In this document: positions 23,501 through 32,597 of the stretch, piece by piece
Numbering within the stretch: position 1 is the first letter of the stretch
How the letters are laid out: the number at the start of each line of letters is the position of its first letter
Assembly: GCA_963971405.1 (NCBI GenBank)
Contig: OZ020486.1
Location: 6,719,419 to 6,783,418, forward strand
DNA length: 64,000 nucleotides
Direction: 5' to 3'
Source of the DNA: Psococerastis gibbosa
Lineage: Eukaryota > Arthropoda > Insecta > Psocodea > Psocidae
The notes under the pieces: generated by a model
The model's database searches: none
What the model saw: only the letters and a program-made list of their open reading frames with translations
Told to the model about the DNA's origin: nothing
Translations under genes and position numbers: made by a program

Positions 23501-26500
23501 TCATAGTTGTCATTGTGCAGGATAAGAAGCGGCAGAACGAAATGGCCAAGAAGGAGAGTCTGCACATGAAGCAGCTGAACGTTACGAAGAGAAAGCTGGA
23601 GGAGGTAGCAGCAGCCAACAAGCGGCTCAAGGAGGCCATGATGAAGCAGAAGGCGGTGCGCATGCACAGGGAGACCAAGGGCAATAAGGAGCAGGTACGT
23701 GCCGAGTACGTATTTTGCTGTTGCTCATGATTTTATTTGTTACTAAGGCGCTTATTCCACCAACGTCAATAGTAATAGTAAATGTAGTATTGACGGAAAT
23801 TTGAATTTCACTCTATGCCATAGTTAAAATTGATCAATGATCATAGAGTAAATTCACGCGTTGCAAACAATAACAAACTAAAATGGCGTCATGGGATATG
23901 TTAAGTACAAGCAATTTATATTTTATTGTTTATAAAACAATTTTCATCCATTAAACAGATCGGTGAAGGTCGATCTTACTTAGGATCTCCTACTATTATT
24001 AGGTTTTATTAAAAATAATAAGTGTACGAAGAAAACAAATAAAAACAAAATTTCAGATAACAAATGCAAACAAATTTCAAAAATTTGGCGCATACGTGTC
24101 AGAAGCCGAAGCCGAACCCGAATTAGTAAAACCCAAATAATCGTTAAGAAATTAACTTTGTCTAAGAAACCCACTTGTGTTAGTATATAACCCTGAGCGC
24201 TTTCGGCAAGAACTGCCATCTACAGAGGGAAACCCATTAGCACAGTTACACCTGCTGAAGCAGTATCAGGACCTTTACGAGAAAGACCCCTTCAATGAAG
24301 AAACGGTCGAGTGTGGCGAGGCTCTGTTGAAGACCGTGAGTAAGGAAAGCCAAGCGAAATGGATTGAGACTCTGGGAAGGATGGACATGACTCTTAGTAG
24401 CAAGATGGCATGGAATCTAATTAAGAAACTGAGCTGTGATAAAAAAGCTGTGATAACTTCTAGTCAGGTAACCCCGAACCAAATAGCACACCAACTCCTT
24501 TTAAATGGGAAAACTAACCGAAGAGCAAGAGTCCGTGTGAGTCCAGCAGTGCATACCACCCCAACCCATAACGATGTCCTGGCAGCACCTTTCACCCTGA
24601 AGGAATTCGACGCAGGCCTCAAGCTAATGCAGAATGGTAAAGCTGCGGGGGATGATGACCTCTGCACAGAGCAAATTAAGAACTTTGGAACTTATACCAA
24701 GGCCTGGATATTGAAGCTCTTTAATAAATGCACCTTGAGTTTCCAAATCCCAAAGGTCTGGAGAAAAGCCAGGGTCATTGCTCTCTTGAAACCCGGAAAA
24801 CCAGCCGATAGCGCTAGTAGTTACCGACCTATCTCACCTCTATGTCACCTATTTAAACTGTACGAGAAACTAATCCTGGAAAGAATAAAGCCAGTTCTAG
24901 ATCCGATTCTAATACCACAACAAGCAGGCTTCCGCCCAGGAAAGAACTGTACAAGCCAGGTTCTCAACCTCACCGAGTGTATTGAACGAGGTTTTCAAGA
25001 CCAACTAGTAACAGGCGTTGTCTTCGTCGACCTTACAGCGGCCTACGACACGGTGAGCCACAAAGTCCTGCTGGAGAAAGTAAGAGCAATGACGGGTGAC
25101 GAGAGGCTTACGCAAGTGATAAAATCTTTGCTCCAGAATCGGAGGTTCTACGTCTCCTTTGAGGGCAAAAAGAGCAGATGGCGAAATCAGAAAAACGGTT
25201 TGGCACAGGGTGGAGTCCTCTCGCCTATGCTGTTCAACATCTATACAAATGACCAACCAATATCGCTCACATCCAACCACTTCCTATACGCGGATGACCT
25301 CGCCCTTGCGGCCCAAGATGAAAGTTTTGAAGGCGTAGAAGTCAAGTTAGAAGGTGTCCTCAATGAGCTCACCAGCTATTACGAGACGAACTCCCTGAAA
25401 CCTAACCCGTCAAAGACCCAAATCTGCGCTTTCCACCTACGTTCAAGGGAGGCAAGACGAAAGCTGATAGTCAAGTGGAACAACCACCAATTAGTGCACT
25501 CCGAGAACCCGACATATCTCGGTGTTAAGCTGGACCGGTCCCTAACCTACAAGGAACACTGTCAGAAGACCGCCTTGAAAGTGACAACGAGGAACAACCT
25601 CCTCAGAAAACTACGTTGTTCAAAATGGGGCGCCCAGCCACAAGTCCTGCTCACCACTGCGAAGGCTTTGTGCTTTTCGACTGGAGAATTTGCGTGCCCT
25701 GTTTGGAGTCGATCAGTCCATGCCAAAAAAGTAGACGTAACACTCAACGAGACCTGCCGCATCGCAACGGGTTGTGTTAAAGCAACCCCCCTGGACAATT
25801 TATACCGGTGCGCGGGAATCGACAGACCAAATCTCCGCAGAAAATCAGTCGAGTGCGATGAAAAATTCAAACAATCGTTTGACGAGAGGCACGTGGTGTT
25901 TGAACAGGAGGCCGTGCCTCAGGAAGAGCTTCGTCTCCAGTCCAGGAGAGGTTTCCTTAGCAATGTCCCTCTGGAGCCTCCAGCCTGGTACCCTCTACAG
26001 CCGCCTCAAACGACAGGTACCAATCTCGACTGGCGGACATGGGCGACCCTAAACCAAATACGCTCTGGTGCGGCCCGTACGAAGACCAACAGGGCTAGAT
26101 GGGGTCAGCTCGATGAAAATGACACCCTCTGCGCATGCAGCCAGCGCCAAGATTTAGAACATCTGTTCCTGTGCAGCCTTTGCCCCCACCGCTGCACACC
26201 TGAAGACCTGTGGGAGGCCAATGTGGCGGCTATGAATTTCGCCCAGTTTTGGACATTGCCCAGTCACTCCATCACAATAATACCTCGAACAGCCTTATCT
26301 CTGAGACCCTCCTTCTGTTAGACACATGCACTCATCAAAACTATTTCCGTTTCGAATCCGACTTCTACCAACAAAAAATAGGCCTACCTATGGGTTCTTC
26401 CCTTTCTCCCCTTCCTTGCTGAAATTTTTATGGATAACTTCGAACACAAACTTCTACTCAATAAAAATCCCCTAGTTAAATGTATATCTTTCTGGACAAG

Positions 26501-29500
26501 GTATGTGGATGATATCTTCTGCATTTGGACAGGAAGTAACAGACAACTAGACAATTTCTTAAGTTTTATCAACACAATTCACCCAAAAATCCAATTTACC
26601 ATGGAAGTAGAAGAAAACAACTCCCTAAACTTCTTAGACCTCACCATCACCAAAAATAATAGTACCCTAGACTTCAAGATATTTCGTAAAGAAACCCATA
26701 GCGATAATATAAGCCCTGCTGATTCTTCTCACCCATTCCAGCACAAACACGCAGCATTCCATATTATGATTTTTCGACTCCTTAACATCCCTATGAATGA
26801 AACCAACTATAATAATGAATTAAATACAATAAAACAAATTGCCCAAAATAACAATTTCAATCTCAACCTAATAGACAGATCCTACGACATCACAAAATCA
26901 AACACAACCTCAAACTAATTTACCCCCCAGAGAGCTTAAACCCGGTAACCAATAAATCATATTTCAGGATACAATACATAGAAAAAATCACAGAAAAAAT
27001 AAGTAACCTCATTTCTTCTACAACAGACAAAACACCAGCCCCGTACAACCGCAACAATTTGGCCAATAAACTCATGAACTGCAAAACCAAACCAGAAAAG
27101 GAAAAAGGCAATGGAGTTTATCGTCTAAATTGTAACGATTGTAACGCAATTTACATAGGCCAAACAGGCAGAAGCTTTAAAACTAGGGTCAGAGAACATA
27201 TAACAGGTATAGGAGACACCAACACCAACAGCACATTCGCGAAACACCTTAACTCGGAAAATCACACATTCGATCCTCACAATTGGACAGCCATACACAA
27301 AATAAAGAAAAATTACACTTTAAATTTTTTTGAAAATGTTGAAATCAAAAGAGCTTTACACAATAGGGAAAAATTAACAAACGACATAACATTCACACAA
27401 TCATCCCCTCTAATAGATCTAGCTAGTAGGTTAGGAATAGGTAACCAGCCACGCCCCCTCCCTCCCCCTGCTCCCAGTCCTATATAAACCAAGGTTTCCT
27501 CTCCCTAGTCACATTTGCATCTTCTACTCGAGTTGAGCAAGTCTCAAATCGCAGATAAGGTGTAACTGTGCTAGTGGGTTTCCCTCTGTAGATGGCAGTT
27601 CTTGCCGAAAGCGCTCAGGGTTATTTACTAACACAAGTGGGTTTCTTAGACAAAGTTAATTTCTTAACGATTATTTGTGTTTTACTAATTCGGGTTGTTA
27701 TAACAAGTTTTTCTAAAAAAGTTTTTGTTATTTTTTGTTAATTAATATGAAATACCACGAAGTCACGAGTAATCTAATTATTTATGTACAGAAGAAAAGT
27801 TATCAATAGTTGAAAAAAACCAGTGGAATGGCGTGTATCAATGAAAAATTCAAATTTCCGTCAATACTACATTTACTATCACTATTGACGTTGGTGGAAT
27901 AAGCACCTTAGTAGGGCTCCATATTAGACAGGTATTGTCATCCGCCATTTTGAATCCATTTTAAGTCTGGTGTGTAAGCAAAGCATTGGGTGTTTACCTA
28001 TTTATTTTTAGAAATTTACCGTTGTTTATTTATTATTTTTTTAAACAAACGTTCTACCAATTAGGGAAATGCTTAATAAAAAAATACTAGAGTAAGGATT
28101 TTGTCAATGGGACCCTCCTAAAATTTTGTGTAATTTTTGGTAAATTTGTAATGAAAATAAATTTTTAGATCCAGGAGTTCATCGCGCGGGAGGTGGAGGT
28201 CGTCGCCAGCACGGTTGAGGCCGAGCGGTCGCTCCAAACTCTGTTGGAACACCGAGCCGCGCTGACTCAGGAAATAGCCGCCATGCGACGACTGACAATC
28301 GACGCTCAGGTGTCTTCACAAATTGCTGAGGTAATTATTTACTGCAGAGTTATTATATTTATACAGGGTTCGCCACACGATTTCGAAGAAAATTGACAGT
28401 GGAAACATTTGCGAAGCATTGACAGATTTTTTCCCCAGAAGACATCTTCATCTTAAAACATTGTTATTGTCAAAATTTCACTTTTGTGGTGTTTTCTATA
28501 TGAGCTATGAAATGAAATATATCTTCATTTAGGGTTAGCTGTCGCCCCGCAGGGCTACTCTTATACATAGTCTGCTATCAATCAATCGGTATAATACAAA
28601 TTTTTAATATATTATACGATTTCCTGCAAAGGAAAATTGCAAACAGAAACATAACAAAGGAAATAGGTGAAATTTACACATCACTCCCAGGAATTGATAA
28701 TGTTGTGAGTGCACAGCCCAAAATTTAATAGGTGCTTTTTATTTTTTATTTAATTAACTCAACAAGTTATTAAAGATTTGGCTCATTTAAGTTGTAGAAG
28801 ACTACTTCATGCATCATATAATAAGGTATTTTTAATTTTCGAAATTTTAGTTTTTTAACTGGCGTTCGAATTGTCCGCGTGTACCGGACGTTAGGCCTGA
28901 AAACCACTTCTCTACTCTTCAAACCTTGATCTTCCGGTTTATAGCTCAGTTGAGAAGCAAACTTTCAAAACGGCACTAATCCATTTTCGTAAAACGTTCA
29001 GGAAACACGAAAAACTCAATTATTTCGTCTTTTTTATAACGGGAATATACGATTTTAACCCTTCAGAAGATTGGGTTAAATTTTTTTTGTTTTTGTTTTG
29101 ATTAGCAATCCTGATTCAACTCTTCTTCAAGATGGAAAAACGATGATAAAATCACATTTTAATTTTCATGGATTTGTGACGTTTTGAAAGTTTGCTCCTC
29201 AATTTAGGTCTATATAGGAGAGTTGGAACATTCGCTCCCGCCAAAATTGTCCTGGAAAACCTGCCGCGTCTTTTGAATGGCTGGTCAAAGTTGACGTGGC
29301 AGGTGATACCTGAAATGCAACAATATATTTTCGTTGGGAAGCGACTGTCAGATTTCTTCCATATAGAAGTCAGTTGTCTAACAACTAATAATAATAATAA
29401 TAATTGTGTATTGACCAGAAAATTGACAACTACATTTAAGAGAAAATAAATAAATTTCTGACAATACATCAATGACGGCGATGAGCGTAAGCCCATATAG

Positions 29501-30367
29501 CCTGTGCATAATGTAATGTAATATTTCCTTTTTCTTTTTTAGTTGGAAAAAGAACTGGAGCTGCGTAGCACACAGATCAGCGACTTCCAACAAAGACTGC
29601 TCGATGCCGAACAGGAGAGCAAGTCTAAAAGGCATTGGGAAGCGATTGGGACAATGCTGGACGCAAAAACAGCTGTTGCCCAAGCAATTCGACTTGTCGC
29701 TGGCATAAAAACCGAAGCCTTGGACAAAGACTTTAAGGTTCAGGAGTTGCTAGCGGCGCAAGAGACGAAACAACAGGAAACAGCGACTCTAGTACGTGAA
29801 CTTCACGCCAAAATAGATGAATTGGCAAAGGAGAGGGCGAAAGAGAGGGAGCAACATCAGGTGGAGTTGCTGAAGGTGACTAAGGAGCACCAGGAGGTGC
29901 TGAATGACCTACGGCCTGCCATTGCGGAAGAACGACAAATGGCACAAAAGAACGAAGTGTTGCAAGAGAAACTCAACACAATTTTGAACGTTACAATGAC
30001 GCCTGGTTTAAAAGAACGTATTCGGCAAAACAAGGAGATGGATGCACTAGATCTGTCTATCGACGATAACCCGAACGACCCGGATTGGACGAAGACACCA
30101 GTCTTTAAAAAAATTAAAAGCTTCAAATCGTCGGAGCTGTCGCTTGTAGCCGGGAAGAAGCGCAAGGGTGATGATCTGGTGCGGTGTGGCTGTCGGTCCC
30201 GGTGCGACACCAAACGGTGCTTCTGCAAGAAGAACAATGTGGCTTGCAGTGAAAATTGTGATTGCGATCCGGTCAAGTGTAATTTTAAAATGTCCTTCTC
30301 GAGGGATTCCGGGTCGAATCAGTCGAGTGGGATGAACAGTACGTTTTTGATTGTGCCGGATGTCTGA
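14082..30367 (+). CDS. KIF4: chromosome-associated kinesin KIF4 (Klp3A-like), 11 coding exons
   Basis: Exons join in phase to give 1053 residues: 14082-14568, 15695-15923, 16703-16945, 17831-18037, 19119-19336, 20355-20566, 21729-21962, 22832-23002, 23521-23694, 28169-28330 and 29543-30367. The N-terminal motor domain (about residues 5-335) has the P-loop GQTGSGKT at 85-92, switch I NQQSSRSH at 199-206 and switch II DLAGSE at 233-238. A long coiled-coil stalk follows. Near residues 994-1025 is the cysteine-rich CRM motif beginning [16 protein letters not shown], which in KIF4 binds an iron-sulphur cluster. KIF4 proteins are plus-end motors that act with PRC1 on chromosome arms and the spindle midzone. 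The protein is somewhat shorter than the roughly 1230 residues of the human form. All GT/AG sites are canonical. Confidence 0.93.
14970..15475 (-). pseudogene. LINE ORF2 C-terminal fragment in KIF4 intron 1
   Basis: The minus strand encodes [20 protein letters not shown] and [13 protein letters not shown] followed by [19 protein letters not shown]. This is the region downstream of the reverse transcriptase in many insect non-LTR elements. The frame then shifts, and [17 protein letters not shown] continues in another frame, so the copy is decayed. It is 5'-truncated and oriented against the gene. Confidence 0.8.
15695..15923 (+). CDS. KIF4: KIF4 exon 2: switch I and switch II
   Basis: The acceptor TTTTCAG ends at 15694. 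The exon encodes ICIPGLTE through LAGSE and splits an Arg codon at the GTGGGA donor. It carries the nucleotide-sensing loops of the motor. Confidence 0.92.
16040..16370. repeat. dispersed repeat with internal palindrome
   Basis: The two ends share GTTATAGCGCTGT. GTCGATCTGAAAGTACGCTT recurs inside, and near 16300 it forms a palindrome (GATCTGAAAGTACGCTTTCA and its complement). Related phrases (GGCCCATCA followed by CTGCTTC) occur near 1300 and 19500, so this is a repeat family of unknown type in KIF4 intron 2. Confidence 0.5.
16703..16945 (+). CDS. KIF4: KIF4 exon 3: C-terminal half of motor
   Basis: Encodes [27 protein letters not shown] and [15 protein letters not shown], all hallmark kinesin motor blocks. 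The donor GTATGA splits the codon before Tyr-Ala-Asp. Confidence 0.92.
17072..17292. repeat. long inverted repeat around a short loop in KIF4 intron 3
   Basis: About 88 bp at the left (TAAACTATTAAAATCAAAC through CAGTTACAGCT) pair with the right arm after an A run and a GGTCTGATGATGGTG loop. The arms are nearly perfect. It would fold into a cruciform or RNA hairpin. No clear target duplication was identified. Confidence 0.75.
17350..17460 (-). repeat. SINE-like fragment with B-box-like sequence
   Basis: The minus strand contains GGGTTCGAATTCCGC, close to a pol III B box. The pyrimidine-rich CTTCCTTTCTCTAAT edge resembles that of 44120-44220. Confidence 0.4.
17480..17585 (+). repeat. 100-bp dispersed repeat (second copy at 53095-53200)
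   Basis: It shares TCTGTACTTGGTTAAGTCAT, AATGGTAAGCTTGTCTCAGC and TTATCGCTTGCAGCCGG with 53095-53200. The two copies differ at few positions. The family is not recognised. Confidence 0.7.
17831..18037 (+). CDS. KIF4: KIF4 exon 4: motor end and neck
   Basis: Encodes [18 protein letters not shown], the last motor helix and neck, then the start of the coiled coil. The acceptor TTCTAG ends at 17830 and the donor GTATGT starts at 18038. Confidence 0.92.
18985..19085 (+). repeat. tRNA-derived SINE fragment
   Basis: The head GTTTGGTGTAGTGGTCAGTA and later GGTTCGAATACCG look like pol III A and B boxes. It ends shortly before KIF4 exon 5. It is too degenerate and too short at the 3' side to be a functional tRNA gene. 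Confidence 0.5.
19119..19336 (+). CDS. KIF4: KIF4 exon 5: stalk
   Basis: Encodes [20 protein letters not shown] and further heptad-rich sequence. The acceptor TTTCAG ends at 19118 and the donor GTATTT starts at 19337. Phases agree on both sides. Confidence 0.9.
20355..20566 (+). CDS. KIF4: KIF4 exon 6: stalk, acidic segment
   Basis: Encodes [17 protein letters not shown], then a Met/Asp/Glu-rich piece, then a coiled coil. The acceptor TTGCAG and donor GTCAGT give phase 0 at the right end. Confidence 0.9.
20600..20815 (+). pseudogene. Jockey-like LINE 3' end fragment in KIF4 intron 6
   Basis: It begins TGTCTGGTTTATACCTCAAT and encodes [12 protein letters not shown] in one frame, then [20 protein letters not shown] and [13 protein letters not shown] with a stop in another. 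That is the zinc-finger-like C-terminus of Jockey/I-group ORF2. A short non-coding tail (TGTCGTAACTCGACACAAG) follows and recurs near 59400. Confidence 0.75.
21729..21962 (+). CDS. KIF4: KIF4 exon 7: coiled-coil stalk
   Basis: Encodes [20 protein letters not shown] followed by Lys/Glu-rich heptads. The acceptor TTCTCAG and donor GTACGT bound a phase 0 exon of 78 codons. Confidence 0.9.
22391..22795. mobile_element. TIR element with TTAA flanks in KIF4 intron 7
   Basis: Inverted termini starting GAGGACATGCTACATAGAAA and ending in GTCCTC are flanked by TTAA at 22387-22390 and 22796-22799. Pairing extends inward through the AATTAACAAAG and GGCTCATGGAAG regions, so most of the 405 bp folds back. 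TTAA duplication suggests a piggyBac-like source. A partial related copy lies at 28720-28860. Confidence 0.75.
22832..23002 (+). CDS. KIF4: KIF4 exon 8: coiled-coil stalk
   Basis: Encodes [20 protein letters not shown] and further. The acceptor TTTTAG ends at 22831, the donor is GTTTGA, phase 0, 57 codons. The TIR element above ends only 36 bases before it. Confidence 0.9.
23521..23694 (+). CDS. KIF4: KIF4 exon 9: basic coiled-coil segment
   Basis: Encodes [20 protein letters not shown] and a Lys/Arg-rich tract, resembling the basic leucine-zipper part of KIF4 that contacts chromatin. The donor GTACGT starts intron 9, which hosts the large retroelement nest. Confidence 0.9.
24115..24253 (+). 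repeat. 139-bp inverted repeat, left arm of inner element
   Basis: It pairs with 27558-27696 with about three mismatches over 139 bp. It includes TCTAAGAAACCCACTTGTGT and CGCTTTCGGCAAGAACTGCC. Inverted long terminal repeats of this kind occur in Penelope-like elements. Confidence 0.85.
24254..26262 (+). CDS. 5'-truncated Jockey/I-group LINE reverse transcriptase (ORF2 part)
   Basis: The frame is open for some 670 codons. It shows reverse transcriptase blocks [62 protein letters not shown] and the catalytic YADDLAL near 25290. The C-terminal part has [13 protein letters not shown] and a Cys-rich tail [20 protein letters not shown], ending near AAMNFAQFW. There is no endonuclease domain, so the LINE is 5'-truncated at the inner repeat. 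The absence of stops over two kilobases argues for a fairly recent insertion. The same frame runs into the left inverted repeat and slightly beyond the LINE at the right, which is probably chance. Confidence 0.85.
26265..26918 (+). pseudogene. Penelope-like reverse transcriptase fragment
   Basis: The sequence encodes [20 protein letters not shown], the PLE signature ahead of the catalytic loop, and then a YVDDIF catalytic motif and [10 protein letters not shown]. The N-terminal part of the enzyme is missing and its place is taken by the LINE. The copy is broken in more than one place. Penelope-like elements prime reverse transcription at nicked DNA and are related to telomerase. Confidence 0.8.
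27059..27487 (+). pseudogene. GIY-YIG endonuclease part of the Penelope-like element
   Basis: Encodes [20 protein letters not shown] followed by FKTRVREH and a HLNSENH segment. This is the GIY-YIG nuclease with the Cys-containing linker that lies at the C-terminus of Penelope proteins. It lies just downstream of the RT part and upstream of the right inverted repeat. Confidence 0.85.
27558..27696 (-). repeat. 139-bp inverted repeat, right arm of inner element
   Basis: Near-perfect reverse complement of 24115-24253. Together the arms bound a 3.58-kb unit. Confidence 0.85.
27911..28095 (-). mobile_element. truncated copy of the 48439-48724 MITE
   Basis: Starting GTAGGGCTCC, it follows the reverse complement of the right part of 48439-48724 for about 180 bp at roughly 90 per cent identity by eye. 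It abuts the end of the foldback tips at 27907, and the other half of the MITE is absent. Confidence 0.7.
28169..28330 (+). CDS. KIF4: KIF4 exon 10: coiled coil near the tail
   Basis: Encodes [20 protein letters not shown] and [13 protein letters not shown], matching the KIF4 segment before its tail (EIEVMVSTEEA in the human protein). The acceptor is TTTTTAG. The exon is 54 codons, phase 0. Confidence 0.9.
28720..28860. repeat. partial copy of the 22391-22795 TIR element
   Basis: It shares TTTATTTAATTAAC, AAAGATTTGGCTCAT and GTTGTAGAAGACTA with the element in intron 7. The TIR ends are missing. Confidence 0.6.
29543..30367 (+). CDS. KIF4: KIF4 exon 11: tail with cysteine-rich motif and stop
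   Basis: The acceptor TTTTTTAG ends at 29542. The exon encodes the last 274 residues: a coiled coil, an acidic patch near [10 protein letters not shown], a KKRKGDD basic patch and the CRM starting [12 protein letters not shown] with ten Cys residues. It stops at TGA 30365-30367. Confidence 0.93.
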   Translation: MEKELELRSTQISDFQQRLLDAEQESKSKRHWEAIGTMLDAKTAVAQAIRLVAGIKTEALDKDFKVQELLAAQETKQQETATLVRELHAKIDELAKERAKEREQHQVELLKVTKEHQEVLNDLRPAIAEERQMAQKNEVLQEKLNTILNVTMTPGLKERIRQNKEMDALDLSIDDNPNDPDWTKTPVFKKIKSFKSSELSLVAGKKRKGDDLVRCGCRSRCDTKRCFCKKNNVACSENCDCDPVKCNFKMSFSRDSGSNQSSGMNSTFLIVPDV

Positions 30368-31420
30368 TAGTTGATATAATTTAGGTCAGAGATAGAATTT
30401 ATACTAGTAGAAGCACTCCTTGTGGTTAGTGTCGCCGATCCTATTAATGGAATGTATTTACTTGTATACGCGTATGGCCTGGGGCACATAGTCAATTTCA
30501 ACGCGACAGCCACACTGTGAAATCCTCCAATGGAGCTTATAGGTTGGTTCAAAAACACCTAAGTCTACTAGGGAGGATTTCTCTCGCTAGGTGCACACGG
30601 ACGATTCAAATCCAGCGGTTCACGAACGATTTTTCATATAAACAAATGGGTTGGTAAAAAAAACAGTCAATTTCTGAACGCACTTCCCAAGATTTTTGAT
30701 ACTCATGAGTGTTCTGGGCGTGTCGAGGAGGAACACGGCCACCGGTGTGCGACTTCACAGCAGAGGCTGAAATCTTCGTCCGCGTGTACCAGACCTAAGT
30801 CAACTGTAAAAGATTTCATTGCTAAGCTCGAAATTCCCGAAATATCAGCGTTATGGAGACTTGGGTCTTTGCAACAGCCCATTCGCTCCAATGACCGATT
30901 TCAAAGCGAGACTGCCGCGTTGAAATCGCCGTAGATCTCTTACAAAAGTGCCGCATAGACATTAATTTTTCTACAACTCGCCTTGTTGCGACTAACGATA
31001 ATAAAGTAGAATAGATGGCGCCTAACCTTAAGCTAAGTATGGCTGGAAGCGGTGAAAAGTGGTGGGAAATGGTCATAAGAATCGTGTGTTGTAGGGTTGC
31101 CAAGCGGGTAAGAAGCGCAAAACGGTGTGACTGAGATAAAGCTTGGAGGTTCTCGCTATAAGCTAGCCACTATCTTAATTTTCACTATGTTTGGCTTATG
31201 GCGAGAAGCTACAGCTTATTCTCTGTCACAACTGCCGAATAGTGATTGACTGAGCCGCGGATGCCCATCTGATCTGCCCGGTCGCGACAGCTTTTTGAGT
31301 GGTTGGTGAACGAAACGCTAACTTATCCCCTAATGTTGCTAGGGTCCGTTTAGGACTCGTGCAAGTTAAATATGATAGACAGTTTATTGAAGGATGAGTA
31401 ACTAATAGCTACCTGTCAAT
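30368..31420. other. KIF4 3'UTR and intergenic sequence
   Basis: No further gene is seen. A possible AATAAA lies at 31000-31005 but has no strong downstream element. The segment 30700-30900 has some GC-rich, exon-like short frames without homology that I can recognise. Confidence 0.35.
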
Positions 31421-31424
31421 CAGC

Positions 31425-31803
31425 AGCTCTATTATGGCGATTTAGGATTAACATAATACCGGGGTTTATTCAATTGTTTTAAACAAATTAGTGCAAAATG
31501 CGTGGGAAATTCAAACTGATAAATTAATCCTCGGCTATATTTTTGGTGAGTTTCAATTTTTTCTCCGTTAGATGTACTCTTAGATGCATTAATTAAAGTT
31601 CTTACGATTCATATTATATTTTGAAATTCTACCTGTACATTTTAATGCTTATTGGTATTTCCTTCAATTATATAATAATGCAACCATTCTCTTGTAATCC
31701 AATAATTCGATATTCCCGCGCATATTTTAACACCTTACTAATGCGGTGTTAAAAAAATAAACCCCGGCATTCTGTTAAAACCCAAATCGCCATAATAGGG
31801 CTT
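31425..31803. mobile_element. TIR element with CTATTATGGCGATTT ends
   Basis: Left CTCTATTATGGCGATTTAGG and the complement of the right end CCTATTATGGCGATTTGGG agree, and pairing continues to CCGGGGTTTATT. About 375 bp, non-coding. The target duplication is unclear. Confidence 0.6.
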
Positions 31804-32432
31804 CAGTTATTCAGATTTTAGGTCTGTGTCAGGGGCTTTGTAAATAATTCAATTACTTCCTGTTACTATCGGAAAGCACCTATTTTTAGAGTTTTATGTT
31901 TCGTAAGTGCCTTAAGTATTTGTAATAGTAAGAACATTTATTTTGGGAATAATTTTTTACAATGTACGGAAATGCTCCATTCGCTGGATCACTACTAAAT
32001 CTGACACAATCCTACTCTTTATACGTCATATGGTCACTATGTTATTAAGAGGATAAACGCGTATTAAATAGTCATAGGGTAAGCATAACACTAATTTTGA
32101 ATTAAGATATCCATATTTCCTACTCTGATTCCTAAAAATGTGATGAGAAAAAAGTGGACCTACTTTGCGTAACAGGACGCTTGAAGTGAAGATGGATCCT
32201 CAATGTAAAAAAAAAAAATAATGGTCAACATTTTACTCATTTATTTTTGTTTTGGGCTAATAATATAGCGGCAATTTCAAATTAAAATGAAAAGTTTGTG
32301 ATCATACGTGAGTAAAATGAAATGTTTTAAAAGCTTGGTTGTAAAATTACTAAACAGTAGGCTATACGGCTACGGACGGCTACTGCGGAGTTGAAGAATT
32401 AAGTTACCACATTTATTTTGTGGTTAACCAAT

Positions 32433-32597
32433 CAAGGGCGGATCCAGCGGAAAATTTAGGGGAGGGGGTCACAAGTTGTATGTAAAGTTCAAAGCGTAAT
32501 TTGTTTGTTGAAAAGTTGTGTTTTATTAAAAAAAACTTAAACAAATTTCTATTATGTAATGAATTTACTCATTTAGGGATTTCTGGATCCGCCATTG
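32433..32597. mobile_element. hAT-like MITE
   Basis: The tips CAAGGGCGGATCCAG and CTGGATCCGCCATTG are inverted. The flanks TAACCAAT (32425-32432) and CAACCAAT (32598-32605) form an 8-bp duplication with one difference. A GGGGAGGGGG run follows the left tip. Confidence 0.75.

Larger units (their letters stand above)
23747..27907. mobile_element. foldback-family tips enclosing a 4-kb retroelement nest
   Basis: The left tip GGCGCTTATTCCACC at 23747 and its complement ending 27907 are the ends of inverted repeats of about 62 bp (AACGTCAATAGTAATAGTAA onward). The flanks are TAA on the left and TTA on the right. The tips belong to the family at 33002-33138. Between them lie a second inverted pair (24115-24253 and 27558-27696), a LINE reverse transcriptase and Penelope-like RT plus GIY-YIG parts. 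Whether it moved as one unit or is a stepwise nest is not decided by sequence alone. It fills most of KIF4 intron 9. Confidence 0.7.
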
